NCBI GenBank assembly: GCA_945893365.1
Contig: CAMDED010000006.1
Location: 1-64,000, forward strand
Direction of reading: 5' to 3'
Source: Candidatus Sulfopaludibacter sp. SbA3
GTDB lineage: Bacteria > Acidobacteriota > Terriglobia > Bryobacterales > Bryobacteraceae
DNA: 64,000 nt
Position numbers and translations under genes: made by a program
The notes under the pieces: model-generated
What the model was told of the DNA's origin: nothing
What the model saw: only the letters and a program-made list of their open reading frames with translations
The model's database searches: none
Shown here: positions 26,666 to 35,816 of the stretch, piece after piece
How positions within the stretch are numbered: the stretch's first letter is position 1
How the letters are laid out: every line of letters starts with the position of its first letter

Positions 26666-27414
26666 TCGCGCAGTACCTGGGACGGCTGCGTGCGCGCGGC
26701 GCGAAGCGAAGGGGCTAGCGCACCGATAACCGTGAAGACCACTACGCAGGCAACGGCGGCCGAGATTGCTCTGGCGTCGAACGGCTCCACTTCGTAGAGC
26801 AGCGTCTGGATGCGTGGGCCGGTGAGCCACGCCAATGCGACTCCGATCGCGGCGCCCAAGGCGGCGAGCATCAGCGCGCGTCCACCGAAGAGCCAGGCGA
26901 TATTCGACCGTTGCGCTCCCAAAGCTACGCGGATCCCGATCTCGCGCCGCCGCTGCTCGACGGCGAAGGCGAGGAGAGAGTAGATGCCCGCCGCGGCGAT
27001 GAGCGTGGAGGCGAAGGCCAGCGCGGTTGCAAGGAAAGCGGCGGCGCGTTCGGCCCATAGAGACGCGTCGACTTCGTTTGACAGCGTGGTGACTTCGATG
27101 AAGGAGAGTCGAGGATCGATGCCGGTGAGCGCGGCTCGCATCGCGGAGATCACTGTCGAGTTCGGCGCACTTGTGCGTAGGTGGAGGATCGAGCTCCCGC
27201 CGCTCCGGAACGGGCCGTAGACGATAGGGTGGATCGGCTCGCGCAAGGAACGATAGCGGGTGTTCCCCACCACGCCCATGACCTGGAACTGCGGCTTGGC
27301 CACACCTTTCCCCACCAGTACGCCGCCGAAAGTGCGGCCAATCGGATCGCGACCGGGGAAGAACTTGCGGACGAACGCCTGAATCACGACGCGGCCCTCG
27401 GGTTCCGTGCGCAC
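26659..27414 (-). pseudogene. ADOP-type permease, C-terminal portion separated by a frameshift
   Basis: This frame continues the permease gene at 27384-29102 after a one-base shift near 27440. It supplies the end of the second periplasmic (MacB_PCD-like) domain (FVRKFFPGRDPIGRTFGG, VMGVVGNTRYRSL) and the last three membrane helices of the second FtsX unit (AAAFLATALAFASTLIAAAG, EQRRREIGIRVALGA). Without the upstream part it has no signal for insertion. If the shift is a sequencing error the two parts form one ~815-residue protein. Confidence 0.75.
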
Positions 27415-29102
27415 GATCTCGTCGGCGTCGGTGAACAGCTTCCCGCGAGCAGGGGAATTCCAAGTGTGGCGAAGTACCCGGGCGAGACGGCGTTGGTGGA
27501 ACTATTGAGGAACTCCGGCCGGGGCGCGCCTTCGCCCGTGCGCGCGATTGTCATCTTGAGGCCTGTGCCGCGCATGAGCCCGCGGCTGGCGATACCGGCC
27601 GACACCGTGCCGGGAAGTTGGCGCGCTTCGGCAATCAGACGGCGGCGGAACTCGCGCTCTTGCAGTTCGTCATAGCCTGCCATCCCGGTATCGATAGAGA
27701 ACGTCACGACGCCCTCGCGGGTGAAGCCGCCGTCCATGCGGTTGAGGCGCTGAATGGTGAGCAGCGTGAGTCCGGCGCCGGACAGCAGCAACGTCGCGAG
27801 AGCGACCTGCGTCACAACCAGGAGTTGACGTCGGCGCCAGCCGCCACCGGCGCGGAACTCTTGGAGCAGCGGATGGATGTCGCGGCGGACACAGGCGAGC
27901 GAGGGGGCGAGCCCGAACAGCAGCATCGCCGCGGCGGAAGCAGCGGCAGAGAAGCCGAAGACGCGCCAGTCGAAGGCGACGTCGAGGGTAAGGGGCAGCC
28001 GAGTGGCGGTGAGGTCGCGGATCGGCGGGAGCGCGGCGGTTATCCGCGGAACCAGCAGGGCGGACACCGCGAACGCGCCGGCCGCGCCGCCGAGCATCAG
28101 CAGCAAGCCTTCGGCGAGCAGGTGACGGACGAGCGAGCCGCGCGTGGCGCCCAGCGCCACGCGAACCGCGAGTTCGGTTTGGCGCGACGAGATGCGGGCC
28201 ATCACGAGTCCCGCGACGTTGGCGCACACCATCATCAGGAGCAACAACAAGCCGCCCATCAGCAGCCGGAGCACGGACGAGAATTGCGTGCGCATGCGCG
28301 AAACGCCCCGCCATGCCGCCTCAAGCTCAAAGCGGCCGGTGGGACCTTCGAGCGTGGTTCCGGCGAGTTCGCGGCCGACTGCCGCGCGGATCGCCTCGGC
28401 TTCGGCCCGCGCGGATTCTACCGAGACGCCGGGCTTCAGCCTGCCGACGACGGAACACTCGATGCGGCCCTCGTAGAGCAGCTTCGGCCAGAGCTTGGCG
28501 GCGCTCACGGGCGAGCGGAGTTCAGGGCCGGTTTCGACGGTGAGTCCATTGAAGCCTTTCGGCGTCACTCCAACGATGGTGAAGGAATGGCCTTCGATGC
28601 CGATGGCGCGGCCGAGAACCCCGGGATCGCCTTGGAAGCGGCGCTGCCAGTAGGGGTAGCTCAGGACAGCCGGCTGGCTTGCGCCCAGCGCTTCGTCGGC
28701 GGACGTCAGCAGGCGTCCGATCGCCGCCCGTGTTCCAAGGGCTTCGAAGAAATTGCCGCTGACCAGGTGGATGCGCAGGCGCTCGGTAGAGTCGCCCGCG
28801 CGGACGAAGCGGTCCTGCTCGGACCATGCGAGCAGGTCGGCTAGGCCGGTCGCGTTCTTGCGCCACGCCTCGTACTCTTCGTAGAAGAACTCACTCGACG
28901 CGGCGAGGGGCGGGCGGATGGTGACGAGGCGGACCAGGCGCTCGGGATCGCGCACGGGCAGGGGGCGGAGCAGGAGGGCATCGACCAGGCCGAACATGGC
29001 GGTGTTGACGCCGAGGCCGGCGGCGAGGATCGCGATGACGGCGATGGTGAAGAGCCTGTCTTTCGCCAGGAGCCGCGCGGCGAATTGGACGTCGCGCCAC
29101 AT
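27384..29102 (-). CDS. ADOP (acidobacterial duplicated orphan permease), N-terminal portion
   Basis: 572 residues of a MacB/FtsX-type permease lacking its own ATPase. The start MWRDVQFAARLLAKDRLFTI is typical of the family, followed by TM1 (VIAILAAGLGVNTAMFGLVD), a large periplasmic domain (VSGNFFEALGTRAAIGR, SYPYWQRRF), the first FtsX unit with RQTELAVRVALGATRG, and the start of the second unit. At ~27440 the frame runs out of register: YFATLGIPLLAG should continue into DADEIVRTEPEGR, which is found one base off. One missing base explains it. Transport substrate is unknown; acidobacteria carry many such paralogues. Confidence 0.83.
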   Translation of the reverse strand: MWRDVQFAARLLAKDRLFTIAVIAILAAGLGVNTAMFGLVDALLLRPLPVRDPERLVRLVTIRPPLAASSEFFYEEYEAWRKNATGLADLLAWSEQDRFVRAGDSTERLRIHLVSGNFFEALGTRAAIGRLLTSADEALGASQPAVLSYPYWQRRFQGDPGVLGRAIGIEGHSFTIVGVTPKGFNGLTVETGPELRSPVSAAKLWPKLLYEGRIECSVVGRLKPGVSVESARAEAEAIRAAVGRELAGTTLEGPTGRFELEAAWRGVSRMRTQFSSVLRLLMGGLLLLLMMVCANVAGLVMARISSRQTELAVRVALGATRGSLVRHLLAEGLLLMLGGAAGAFAVSALLVPRITAALPPIRDLTATRLPLTLDVAFDWRVFGFSAAASAAAMLLFGLAPSLACVRRDIHPLLQEFRAGGGWRRRQLLVVTQVALATLLLSGAGLTLLTIQRLNRMDGGFTREGVVTFSIDTGMAGYDELQEREFRRRLIAEARQLPGTVSAGIASRGLMRGTGLKMTIARTGEGAPRPEFLNSSTNAVSPGYFATLGIPLLAGSCSPTPTRSCARNPRAAS

Positions 29103-29394
29103 GCAGTTGATTATGACTCGGCGCTAGGGGGAACTGCTCGCGCGGAGTTGACCGCGTCCTCATCCGATTCGCCGTGCCGTCGACAGGATTGGTCATGACG
29201 CCAACGGAGCGATCGACACGACTACATCTACAGGCCGAATGACGATGCACGGAGCGTTCACCGAATTTGAGCGCGTCATCCTTCGGGGATGGACCAAGGC
29301 CGGACTGCCCGCGAAGAGGGCGGATCGACGTACGCCGCCCGAAGCGCTCCATTAACGGCAACCGCAGCCTGCCCTTCCGCGCTGCGATGCTCCG

Positions 29395-29691
29395 CTAGCG
29401 CCCGGCGGCGGCACGGAAGAGCCGCAGGCCGAGCCCAATCGGGAGGCTCACCACGCGCAGCCCGATGATGAAGGCGATGCTTACCGCCGCCATGCCCGCC
29501 GCAATCGCTCCGGCCGCCGCATCCACCAGACTGGAATCCTCGGTCCGCGGCTGCGGAGCGGCTGCCGCTACTACAACCGCCGGCTTGGGTTCCGTCCGGT
29601 ACACCCAGCCCGCCTGAGAGGACGAGAGCACTTCTTCCGGTACGCTAAACGACGGCTTCCGCCGTGTGGGCGCTTTCTTATGTTTTTCCAT
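29395..29691 (-). CDS. Small hypothetical protein with hydrophobic C-terminal segment, downstream of parA
   Basis: A 98-residue protein starting MEKHKKAPTRRKPSFSVPEE. The first half is basic and polar; the second half is an Ala/Gly-rich hydrophobic segment (AGAIAAGMAAVSIAFIIGLR, then VVSLPIGLGLRLF) that could form one or two membrane helices. It overlaps the end of parA by 14 bases, so the two are co-translated. It might tether or respond to the ParA-like ATPase, but nothing in the sequence shows this. Unknown family. Confidence 0.5.
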   Translation of the reverse strand: MEKHKKAPTRRKPSFSVPEEVLSSSQAGWVYRTEPKPAVVVAAAAPQPRTEDSSLVDAAAGAIAAGMAAVSIAFIIGLRVVSLPIGLGLRLFRAAAGR

Positions 29692-30439
29692 ATGCCTCCA
29701 CGAAATCGACGAAGCGAGAGTAATCTTCCGCGGCCCGGCTGCGGGGCGCATACTCCCATATCGTCTGTCCCTGCGACGTTGCGTAGTTCAAGTCGATGCA
29801 CTGCCGGATTCCAGCGCGGTACAAGTTCCGGCTGAGCTGCGCGTCGGCTTCGAGCGCCTCGAGAGCCGCCCGCGTTGCGTTCGTTTGTGTGTTCGCGAAC
29901 GTCGGGACCACCGCCATCAAGTCCATCGGACGGTCGGGCCACAACTCGCGCACTTCAGCCACGCCGTTCAGAGTCTGGCGGGCGCCGATGATCGCCATCA
30001 GGTCCATCGCCACCGGCACGACCACCTGGTCCGCGTAGAGCAAGGCGTTGTAAGTCAGCAGATTCATCGCCGGCGAGCTGTCGATAATGACGGCGTCGTA
30101 GCTGTTTGTAGAGCTCAGCCTCCGCGCCAGAATGGTCTCCCGCTGCGTTTCGCCCGCCAGACGCCGCTCGAGCGAAAAAGCGGATGTCGACGACGGGATG
30201 ACGTCCAGCCCGTCGCGCACGCCGCGCACGATGGCATGTTCGACCGGAACTTCGCCCAACATGACTTCCTGCATCGTGTGACTCGCGCGAATCCGAAGGG
30301 CGTGTCCCACATTTCCCTGCGGGTCCGTGTCGATGAGCAGCACTTTCCCGCCCCGCATGGCCAGACCCGCCGCCAGATGGATAGCCGTCGTCGTCTTCCC
30401 AACGCCGCCCTTCATGTTGGCCACCGCGATTTTTCGCAT
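29678..30439 (-). CDS. ParA-family ATPase
   Basis: A 253-residue ParA/MinD-type ATPase. It starts at the family's usual position, MRKIAVANMKGGVGKTTTAI, with the deviant Walker A signature Lys in KGGVGKTTT. Switch I is VLLIDTDPQGN and Walker B is YDAVIIDSSPAMN. Orphan ParAs of this size usually position a cargo such as a plasmid, chromosome region or protein cluster. No parB is visible nearby; the co-translated 98-residue membrane-like protein is the only partner candidate. The frame is open upstream to 30646 but that part overlaps the divergent promoter and HAD gene. Confidence 0.87.
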   Translation of the reverse strand: MRKIAVANMKGGVGKTTTAIHLAAGLAMRGGKVLLIDTDPQGNVGHALRIRASHTMQEVMLGEVPVEHAIVRGVRDGLDVIPSSTSAFSLERRLAGETQRETILARRLSSTNSYDAVIIDSSPAMNLLTYNALLYADQVVVPVAMDLMAIIGARQTLNGVAEVRELWPDRPMDLMAVVPTFANTQTNATRAALEALEADAQLSRNLYRAGIRQCIDLNYATSQGQTIWEYAPRSRAAEDYSRFVDFVEAYGKT

Positions 30440-30485
30440 AACGCGATTATTCTCCGGTCCGCGCCGATTATGGTCTGCGCCAATT

Positions 30486-31319
30486 ATGCCACAATACGAT
30501 GAGATGATCGAACAACTTCGCCAGGGCGTTTCGGCTGAGCGCGCCCGCGTGGTCCTCTTCGACTTTGACGGCACAATTTCCCTGATTCGCTCCGGATGGA
30601 TGGAAGAGATGGTTCCCATGATGGTGGACCTTCTGCTTGAAGCCAAGACCGGCGAAAGCGAAGAGGAGTTGCGCGTAATTGTGCGGGAGTTTGTCGGAAA
30701 ATTGACTGGAAAGCAGACTGTGTATCAGATGATCGAGCTTGCGGACCAGATCCGGGCGCGCGGCCGTGAGCCGCTCGAACCGCTAGTCTACAAGACGATG
30801 TATCTCGACCGGCTGCACGAAAAGATCAAAGACCGCCTGGACGCCCTCGAATCGGGCCGCGTTTCGAAGGAGCGCTATATGGTCCCGGGAGCCCGCGCTT
30901 TGCTCGAAGCGCTCCGGGCGCGCGGCCTGAAGCTCTATCTCGCAAGCGGCACCGACCACCCCTACATGAGTCGCGAGGCGGATCTGCTCGATGTTTCGCG
31001 CTACTTCGACGGCGGCGTCTTCGGCGCGCGCGACGACTTCAAGAGCTTTTCGAAAAAGATACTCGTCGAGCGGGTGATCGCGAGGTCCGAATGCCGCGGC
31101 GAGGAGTTCCTCGGCTTCGGCGACGGCTACGTCGAGATCGAGAACGTGAAGGAAGTGGGAGGCGTCGCCGTCGGCGTGGCGACCGATGAGCCCGATTGCC
31201 TTCGGGTGGACGAGTGGAAGCGCAAGCGGCTTGCCGCGGTCGGCGCGGACTTCATTGTTCCCCATTTCGGCTGCCACGATGAGCTGATGAGCGCGCTTTT
31301 TCCCGGCAATGCCCAGTAA
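30486..31319 (+). CDS. HAD-superfamily hydrolase
   Basis: A 277-residue HAD phosphatase. Motif I is VVLFDFDGTISLI with the nucleophile Asp; motif II is LYLASGTDHPYM; motif III Lys lies in FKSFSKKILVERV; motif IV is FLGFGDGYVEIENV. The helical insertion between motifs I and II (C1-type cap) fits phosphoglycolate- or sugar-phosphate phosphatases. It heads a four-gene run (HAD, DHS-like, PfkB, ROK) whose members overlap, so its substrate is probably a phosphorylated sugar. ATG 30486 is used; ATG 30501 is possible. Confidence 0.82.
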   Translation: MPQYDEMIEQLRQGVSAERARVVLFDFDGTISLIRSGWMEEMVPMMVDLLLEAKTGESEEELRVIVREFVGKLTGKQTVYQMIELADQIRARGREPLEPLVYKTMYLDRLHEKIKDRLDALESGRVSKERYMVPGARALLEALRARGLKLYLASGTDHPYMSREADLLDVSRYFDGGVFGARDDFKSFSKKILVERVIARSECRGEEFLGFGDGYVEIENVKEVGGVAVGVATDEPDCLRVDEWKRKRLAAVGADFIVPHFGCHDELMSALFPGNAQ

Positions 31320-32277
31320 GTACGAGACGTTCGACCGGTCGCGTCTGCTCATCAAGCCTCTCGCGGAACGCACGCACGATTTGCAGCTGGATCGCTGGCT
31401 CGCGCTCGACGATCCGGCGCCGCCGTACTCGCATCCCCAACTGGCGGATCTCGCGCGGCGTCTGCGCGACGCCCGGGACCGCGGTGCGGCCCGGATTCTG
31501 ATGATGGGCGCCCACGTACTGCGCGCGGGTGTAAACCGGCACCTCATCGACATGCTGGAGCGCGGCGCGATCGGGCTGGTTGCGATGAACGGAGCGGGCG
31601 CCGTTCACGATTACGAAATCGCGCGCATCGGCGCCACTACCGAGAGCGTCGCGCGCTATATCAAGAGCGGCGAATTCGGATTGTGGCGCGAGACCGGCGA
31701 GCTCAACGACTGGATTCGCGAAGCCGCGGATCTGTCCCTCGGGCTTGGGGAGAACGTGGGCCGCCGCATCGCCGAAAGCGATTTCCCGCACCGCGATTTG
31801 AGCGTGTTCGCCGCGGCCTTCCGGTTGGGCGTGCCGGTGACCGTGCACGTGGGAATCGGCTACGACATCCTGCACGAGCATCCTAACTGCGACGGCGCGG
31901 CTCTGGGAGCCGCGAGCTACCGCGATTTTCTGATCTTCGCCAGAGGCGTGGAAAATCTGGAAGGCGGCGTCATGCTCAGCTTCGGCTCGGCCATCATGGC
32001 GCCGGAAGTTTATCTGAAGGCGCTCGCGATGTCGCGCAACGTCGCGCATCGGGAGGGCAGGGAGATTCGCCGGTTCACGACGGCCGTTTTCGACGTCGTG
32101 CCCATCGCCGGCGATATTCACCGCGAATTGCCGAAGTCCGACCCGGGCTACTATTTCCGTCCGCACAAAACCATCCTCGCGCGCACCGTTGCCGAAGGCG
32201 GGGAGAGCTATTACTTTTGCGGCGATCATCGCGCCACACTTCCCGCTCTGCGGAAGGCGGTAATCGAGCTGACATGA
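31309..32277 (+). CDS. Deoxyhypusine-synthase-like conserved protein
   Basis: A 322-residue protein. The segments ILMMGAHVLRAGVNRHLIDM, LVAMNGAGAVHDYEIARIGA and PVTVHVGIGYDILHEHPNCD resemble the NAD-binding core of deoxyhypusine synthase homologues found in bacteria, which do not act on eIF5A. It overlaps the end of the HAD gene by 11 bases and the start of the PfkB gene by four (ATGA), so it is firmly part of this operon. Its reaction is unknown; context suggests a sugar or heptose-related step. The fold assignment rests on motif resemblance only. Confidence 0.6.
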   Translation: MPSKYETFDRSRLLIKPLAERTHDLQLDRWLALDDPAPPYSHPQLADLARRLRDARDRGAARILMMGAHVLRAGVNRHLIDMLERGAIGLVAMNGAGAVHDYEIARIGATTESVARYIKSGEFGLWRETGELNDWIREAADLSLGLGENVGRRIAESDFPHRDLSVFAAAFRLGVPVTVHVGIGYDILHEHPNCDGAALGAASYRDFLIFARGVENLEGGVMLSFGSAIMAPEVYLKALAMSRNVAHREGREIRRFTTAVFDVVPIAGDIHRELPKSDPGYYFRPHKTILARTVAEGGESYYFCGDHRATLPALRKAVIELT

Positions 32278-33251
32278 CGGCCTCCGAGATCCTTTTCGCG
32301 ATTCCGAAGCTTTCGGCGCTGGTGGTGGGCGATATCTGCCTGGACCGCTGGTGCGCGTATGATCCCTCGGCCGCCGAGCCCTCGCGCGAAACCGGCATTC
32401 CACGGATCGCGGTCACGTCGGTCGAAGTAACGCCCGGCGCGGGGGGCACGGTCGCGAGCAATCTTGCGGCGCTCGGCGCGTCGCGCGTCGCGGTGCTCGG
32501 AGCGATCGGCGAGGACGGTTTCGGGCATGAGCTGGAACGCGCTCTATCGGCTCGCGGCATTTCCTCGGAGCTGCTGGTGAAGACGCCGGGAATACAGACC
32601 TTCACCTACACCAAGGTCATCAACGGCCGGACCGGCCGGGAAGACCGCCCGCGCCTCGATTTCATCAATACCGTTCCGCTGCCGCGGCCGGCCGAGCGCC
32701 GGTTGCTCGATAACCTGCAGTCCGCCGTCGAACGTTTCGACGCGATCCTGGTTTCCGATCAGGCTGAGACCGGCTGCGGCGGAGTGGTCACGCCCGCCAT
32801 GCGCGGTCTGCTGGCCGATCTCGCCGCCGCCTATCGCGAGAAGATCTTCTTCGCCGACTCTCGCAGCCGCATGGAGTTATTCCGCGGCGTGATCGTAAAG
32901 GGGAACGACCAGGAGGCCGGGGCCGCGTGCGCGCGGGTCGGCGCTTCGGGCTTCCAGTCTCTCTATGAGCGGCTTAGCGCTCCGCTCTTGATTGTCACGC
33001 ATGGACCGGGAGGAGTGGCGCTTTACGGCGAATCGGGTGAGACGCGGGTCGCTACGCGGAGGGTTGAGAACCCGGTCGATATCTGCGGCGCGGGCGACAG
33101 CTTTTCCGCGGGTGCGGCGCTCGCTCTGGCGGCGGGCGCGCAGCCGCTGGACGCCGCGCGCTTTGGCAACCTGATCGCGTCCATTACGATCATGAAGAAG
33201 GGTACGGGTACGGCTTCTAGGGAGGAAGTCCTTGCGAACGCTGGCGATTGA
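32274..33251 (+). CDS. PfkB/ribokinase family sugar kinase (RfaE/HldE kinase-like)
   Basis: A 325-residue PfkB-family kinase. It starts ALVVGDICLDRW, the order seen in RfaE/HldE heptose kinases, has the substrate glycine region VTPGAGGTVASNLAALGA, and the ATP/catalytic signature NPVDICGAGDSFSAGAALA with the base Asp in GAGD. There is no cytidylyltransferase domain. It is translationally coupled to the preceding gene (ATGA at 32274-32277) and overlaps the ROK gene. It likely phosphorylates a sugar phosphate in a nucleotide-sugar or heptose route; the exact substrate is not determined. Confidence 0.82.
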   Translation: MTASEILFAIPKLSALVVGDICLDRWCAYDPSAAEPSRETGIPRIAVTSVEVTPGAGGTVASNLAALGASRVAVLGAIGEDGFGHELERALSARGISSELLVKTPGIQTFTYTKVINGRTGREDRPRLDFINTVPLPRPAERRLLDNLQSAVERFDAILVSDQAETGCGGVVTPAMRGLLADLAAAYREKIFFADSRSRMELFRGVIVKGNDQEAGAACARVGASGFQSLYERLSAPLLIVTHGPGGVALYGESGETRVATRRVENPVDICGAGDSFSAGAALALAAGAQPLDAARFGNLIASITIMKKGTGTASREEVLANAGD

Positions 33252-34143
33252 TATCGGCGGGTCGAAGTTCTCGATGGCCGTATTCGAAAACGGCCGGATG
33301 GCGCGCCGCGAGAGCCGAGAGACCGACAAGGATGGCGGCCGCGAATGGATGCTCGCGCAGATCGTTCCACTCGCGCGCGAGTGGCGGGGGGAAGCGGCGT
33401 TCGACTCTTGCGGGATCGGTTTTGGCGGCCCGGTAAAGTATCTCGAGCAGCGGATCGCCCTTTCGACGCACGTCGGCGGATGGCGAGACTTCCCACTCGC
33501 GGCGTACATCGAAACGGAGCTCGGCGTCCCGTGCATCATGGACAACGACGCGAACCTGGGGGCTCTCGGAGAGGCCCGCTTCGGCGCGGGACGAGTCGCG
33601 GGGCGAGGGGCGGGCCAAACTCCCGAACGCCGCGTCACAAAGCCTCTCTCTCCTCTCTTCTACATGACGCTTTCAACGGGCATCGGGGGAGGCATTATTC
33701 ACGAGGGGACCGTCTGGCGCGGAGCGGACTCCTATGGCGGCGAAATCGGACACCTCACCATTCGTCCGAATGGCCCGGAGTGCCTCTGCGGGGCGCGGGG
33801 GTGCTTCGAGCGAATGTGCTGCGGACTATGGCTCGAAAAGGACTACGGCAAGTCCGCGAAAGAGCTGCTTGAAGATCCCGTGTTCGTTGCGTCTTACGTC
33901 GTCGATCTCGCTCTTGGCCTTAAGGCTTGCATCATGCTGTTGAATCCGGCGCGTATCGTCATCGGCGGCGGTATCGCGAAGGCGGGCGCCGCCTTGTTTG
34001 TGCCGCTACGCGTCGAGCTTCGGCGTCAGATTACCGCGTGGTCCGGCGCGCGCATTGACGTTGTACCCGCCGCTCTCGCCGACGACAGCGTGCTTTGGGG
34101 GGCGCTGGCTCTGGTGGAAGCGCCGCGAGGGACCGGGACGTGA
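33232..34143 (+). CDS. ROK-family sugar kinase
   Basis: A 303-residue ROK (repressor, ORF, kinase) family kinase without the N-terminal DNA-binding domain. ATP-binding phosphate-1 motif LAIDIGGSKFSMA, catalytic Asp in PCIMDNDANLGALGE, adenosine motif MTLSTGIGGGIIHEG, and the zinc site ECLCGARGCFERM are all present. A likely substrate is glucose, N-acetylglucosamine or a related sugar. TTG 33232 follows a GGAGG Shine-Dalgarno and overlaps the PfkB end by 20 bases, placing it as the fourth gene of the operon. Confidence 0.87.
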   Translation: MRTLAIDIGGSKFSMAVFENGRMARRESRETDKDGGREWMLAQIVPLAREWRGEAAFDSCGIGFGGPVKYLEQRIALSTHVGGWRDFPLAAYIETELGVPCIMDNDANLGALGEARFGAGRVAGRGAGQTPERRVTKPLSPLFYMTLSTGIGGGIIHEGTVWRGADSYGGEIGHLTIRPNGPECLCGARGCFERMCCGLWLEKDYGKSAKELLEDPVFVASYVVDLALGLKACIMLLNPARIVIGGGIAKAGAALFVPLRVELRRQITAWSGARIDVVPAALADDSVLWGALALVEAPRGTGT

Positions 34144-34817
34144 AGGGCGCAATCGAGAGGTAGATACCTCATGGCAATCATACTTCTTGGCGGCGCGGGC
34201 TCCGCCTACCTGAACGGCGTCGGATTCGCTGCCTGGCGTCCTGCTGGCGCACCTTCGCGCCACGAGGCCGTTCGGGGAAAGCGCATACAAGAAGCGCCGC
34301 GTCCGGCGTGAGTCTCGGAACCGATGCCGCGCATGATACTTCTCACGAAGGGATTTCCGCGGTTTACTCCTCTGCCGAACCTGTCGGGCGCCGTGGGCGG
34401 AACCGTGCCGGCTTCCCTTGCCTACGCAATCATTCGAGCGATCTCCCGTCAACCGGAGAGAACGTTCTTGTTCCTTGCCGTCGCCGCCTGCCGCACAGGT
34501 TATCCTCGTGCCGATGCACATCCCGGTTGCAACCATCGGCGTAGCGATCCTCGCCGAACGCGATTTGCGACTAATAGCTGCGTTCCGGGTAGTCGCCTTG
34601 TCCGGCCGATCGCGATGCCCGCGCATGCCAATGCCCTGTTTCTCAAAGCGGCTTAACCGCTCGCTTGGAAACGTGTGAAAAAAATGGGCCGCCGATAAAC
34701 GCGCAAAGGCGCACGTGGCCGGCCGGAGTTACACGACGGCGCGTTTCCGGCGCTTGCGGCGAGGCGGCTTCTTGTCCGGCGCGCCGCGCTTGTGCAAACC
34801 GGCCTGCGGACGCGTGG
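34144..34817. other. Intergenic region between the ROK gene and recX
   Basis: 674 bases with no supported gene. Plus-strand frames around 34320-34660 lack family features. On the minus strand just past recX a short Lys/Arg-rich reading (PDKKPPRRKRRKRAVV) ends near 34735 but has no start codon in a sensible place. No terminator with a T-run was seen. Confidence 0.45.
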
Positions 34818-35363
34818 CTACGCGTCTCCGGATTCTTCGGCGGGCGGTTCAAACTGGTCGAGCAGATCCGGGTCCGCGGCGAACTTCTTCAACGCGCGGA
34901 TCGCCTTGCCTGAATCGAAGCCGGCGTTGACCAGCCTGCGATACGCGGACGCGAGGTCCTTCGGATCGTGAAAGAGCGTATCGGACGCGGCATTGCGATA
35001 TTTCCGGCGGATGTAGGCGTCGATCATCCCCGCTTCGTCGGCTTCGTTGTAAACGTTCTCTACGGCACGCCCGGCGACGGTGGGCGCGATGCGGCGCTGC
35101 CGCAGGTCGCGGATCACGCGCGTCCGGCCGAACCCTTGGTTCTCCTTGCGCGCCGCGGCGAAGCTTTCGGCGAAACGCTTGTCGTCCAGATAGCCGAGGC
35201 CCTTGAGACGCGCGATCACTTGATCCACGTCGGCCGCAAGCTCGGCCTTTTGAGTCATTTTTTGCCGCAGGTCGCCGGTTGAATACGCGCGGCCCCGAAG
35301 CGCTCCAACGGCGTACTCGAACAGCCCGGCGGCGTTCAGCCGGCGGATCGGGCGCTGTGCCAT
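34818..35363 (-). CDS. recX: Regulatory protein RecX
   Basis: A 181-residue RecX homologue, which binds along the RecA filament and limits its activity. The three-helix repeat pattern is visible: YAVGALRGRAYSTGDLRQKM, IARLKGLGYLDDKRFAESFA, GFGRTRVIRDLRQRRI and MIDAYIRRKYRN. The ATG at 35363 (MAQRPIRRLNAAGLFEYAV) fits the family length better than the open extension to 35381. recA is not in the window. Confidence 0.87.
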   Translation of the reverse strand: MAQRPIRRLNAAGLFEYAVGALRGRAYSTGDLRQKMTQKAELAADVDQVIARLKGLGYLDDKRFAESFAAARKENQGFGRTRVIRDLRQRRIAPTVAGRAVENVYNEADEAGMIDAYIRRKYRNAASDTLFHDPKDLASAYRRLVNAGFDSGKAIRALKKFAADPDLLDQFEPPAEESGDA

Positions 35364-35462
35364 GAATACGAGTATACTCACCGCCGGCGGCGATGCGCGC
35401 GTCGGTGACGGAAGCGAGGTTATACTGAAATGGAAACCAGCATCTTATAGGAGATTTCGATT

Positions 35463-35792
35463 ATGGACGAAAACAAACTCTCTTTCTTCTGCCTCGGCCT
35501 GGGCCTGGGCGTGGCGCTCGGAATGCTGTTCGCGCCTAAATCCGGCGAGGAGACGCGTGAGTTGCTTCTCTCGAAAGCCGATGAAGGGAAGGATTTCGTG
35601 CTGCGCCGCAGCGAGAAGCTGCGTGAATCCGCGGCGGACATCGTGGATCGCGGCAAAGAAGCGCTCGGCCAACAGAAGGAGAAGCTGTCCGAGGCGCTCG
35701 GCCAGCAGAAGGACAAACTGTCCGAGGCCGTTGCGGCCGGCAAGCAGGCCTACAAGGATGTCGTGTCGGAGGGTCAGGCGGCCACGACCTAG
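35463..35792 (+). CDS. YtxH-like membrane-anchored protein
   Basis: A 109-residue protein with an N-terminal membrane helix followed by a helical tail: FFCLGLGLGVALGMLFAPKSGEETR is the YtxH hallmark (glycine-rich TM then LFAPKSGxETR). The tail has a tandem 10-11-residue repeat, LGQQKEKLSEA then LGQQKDKLSEA, giving an extended amphipathic helix. Such proteins are stress-associated envelope proteins of unknown action. It is followed 24 bases later by the DUF948-like gene, so a small envelope operon is likely. Its stop is TAG at 35790. Confidence 0.8.
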   Translation: MDENKLSFFCLGLGLGVALGMLFAPKSGEETRELLLSKADEGKDFVLRRSEKLRESAADIVDRGKEALGQQKEKLSEALGQQKDKLSEAVAAGKQAYKDVVSEGQAATT

Positions 35793-35816
35793 GGAAACGG
35801 AACGGTTTCGAAAATT

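Noticed and set aside
34643-34852. Lys/Arg-rich short reading after recX, thought of as a nucleoid-type basic protein
   Set aside because: No start codon or ribosome-binding site in a sensible place, and the reading overlaps the end of recX.
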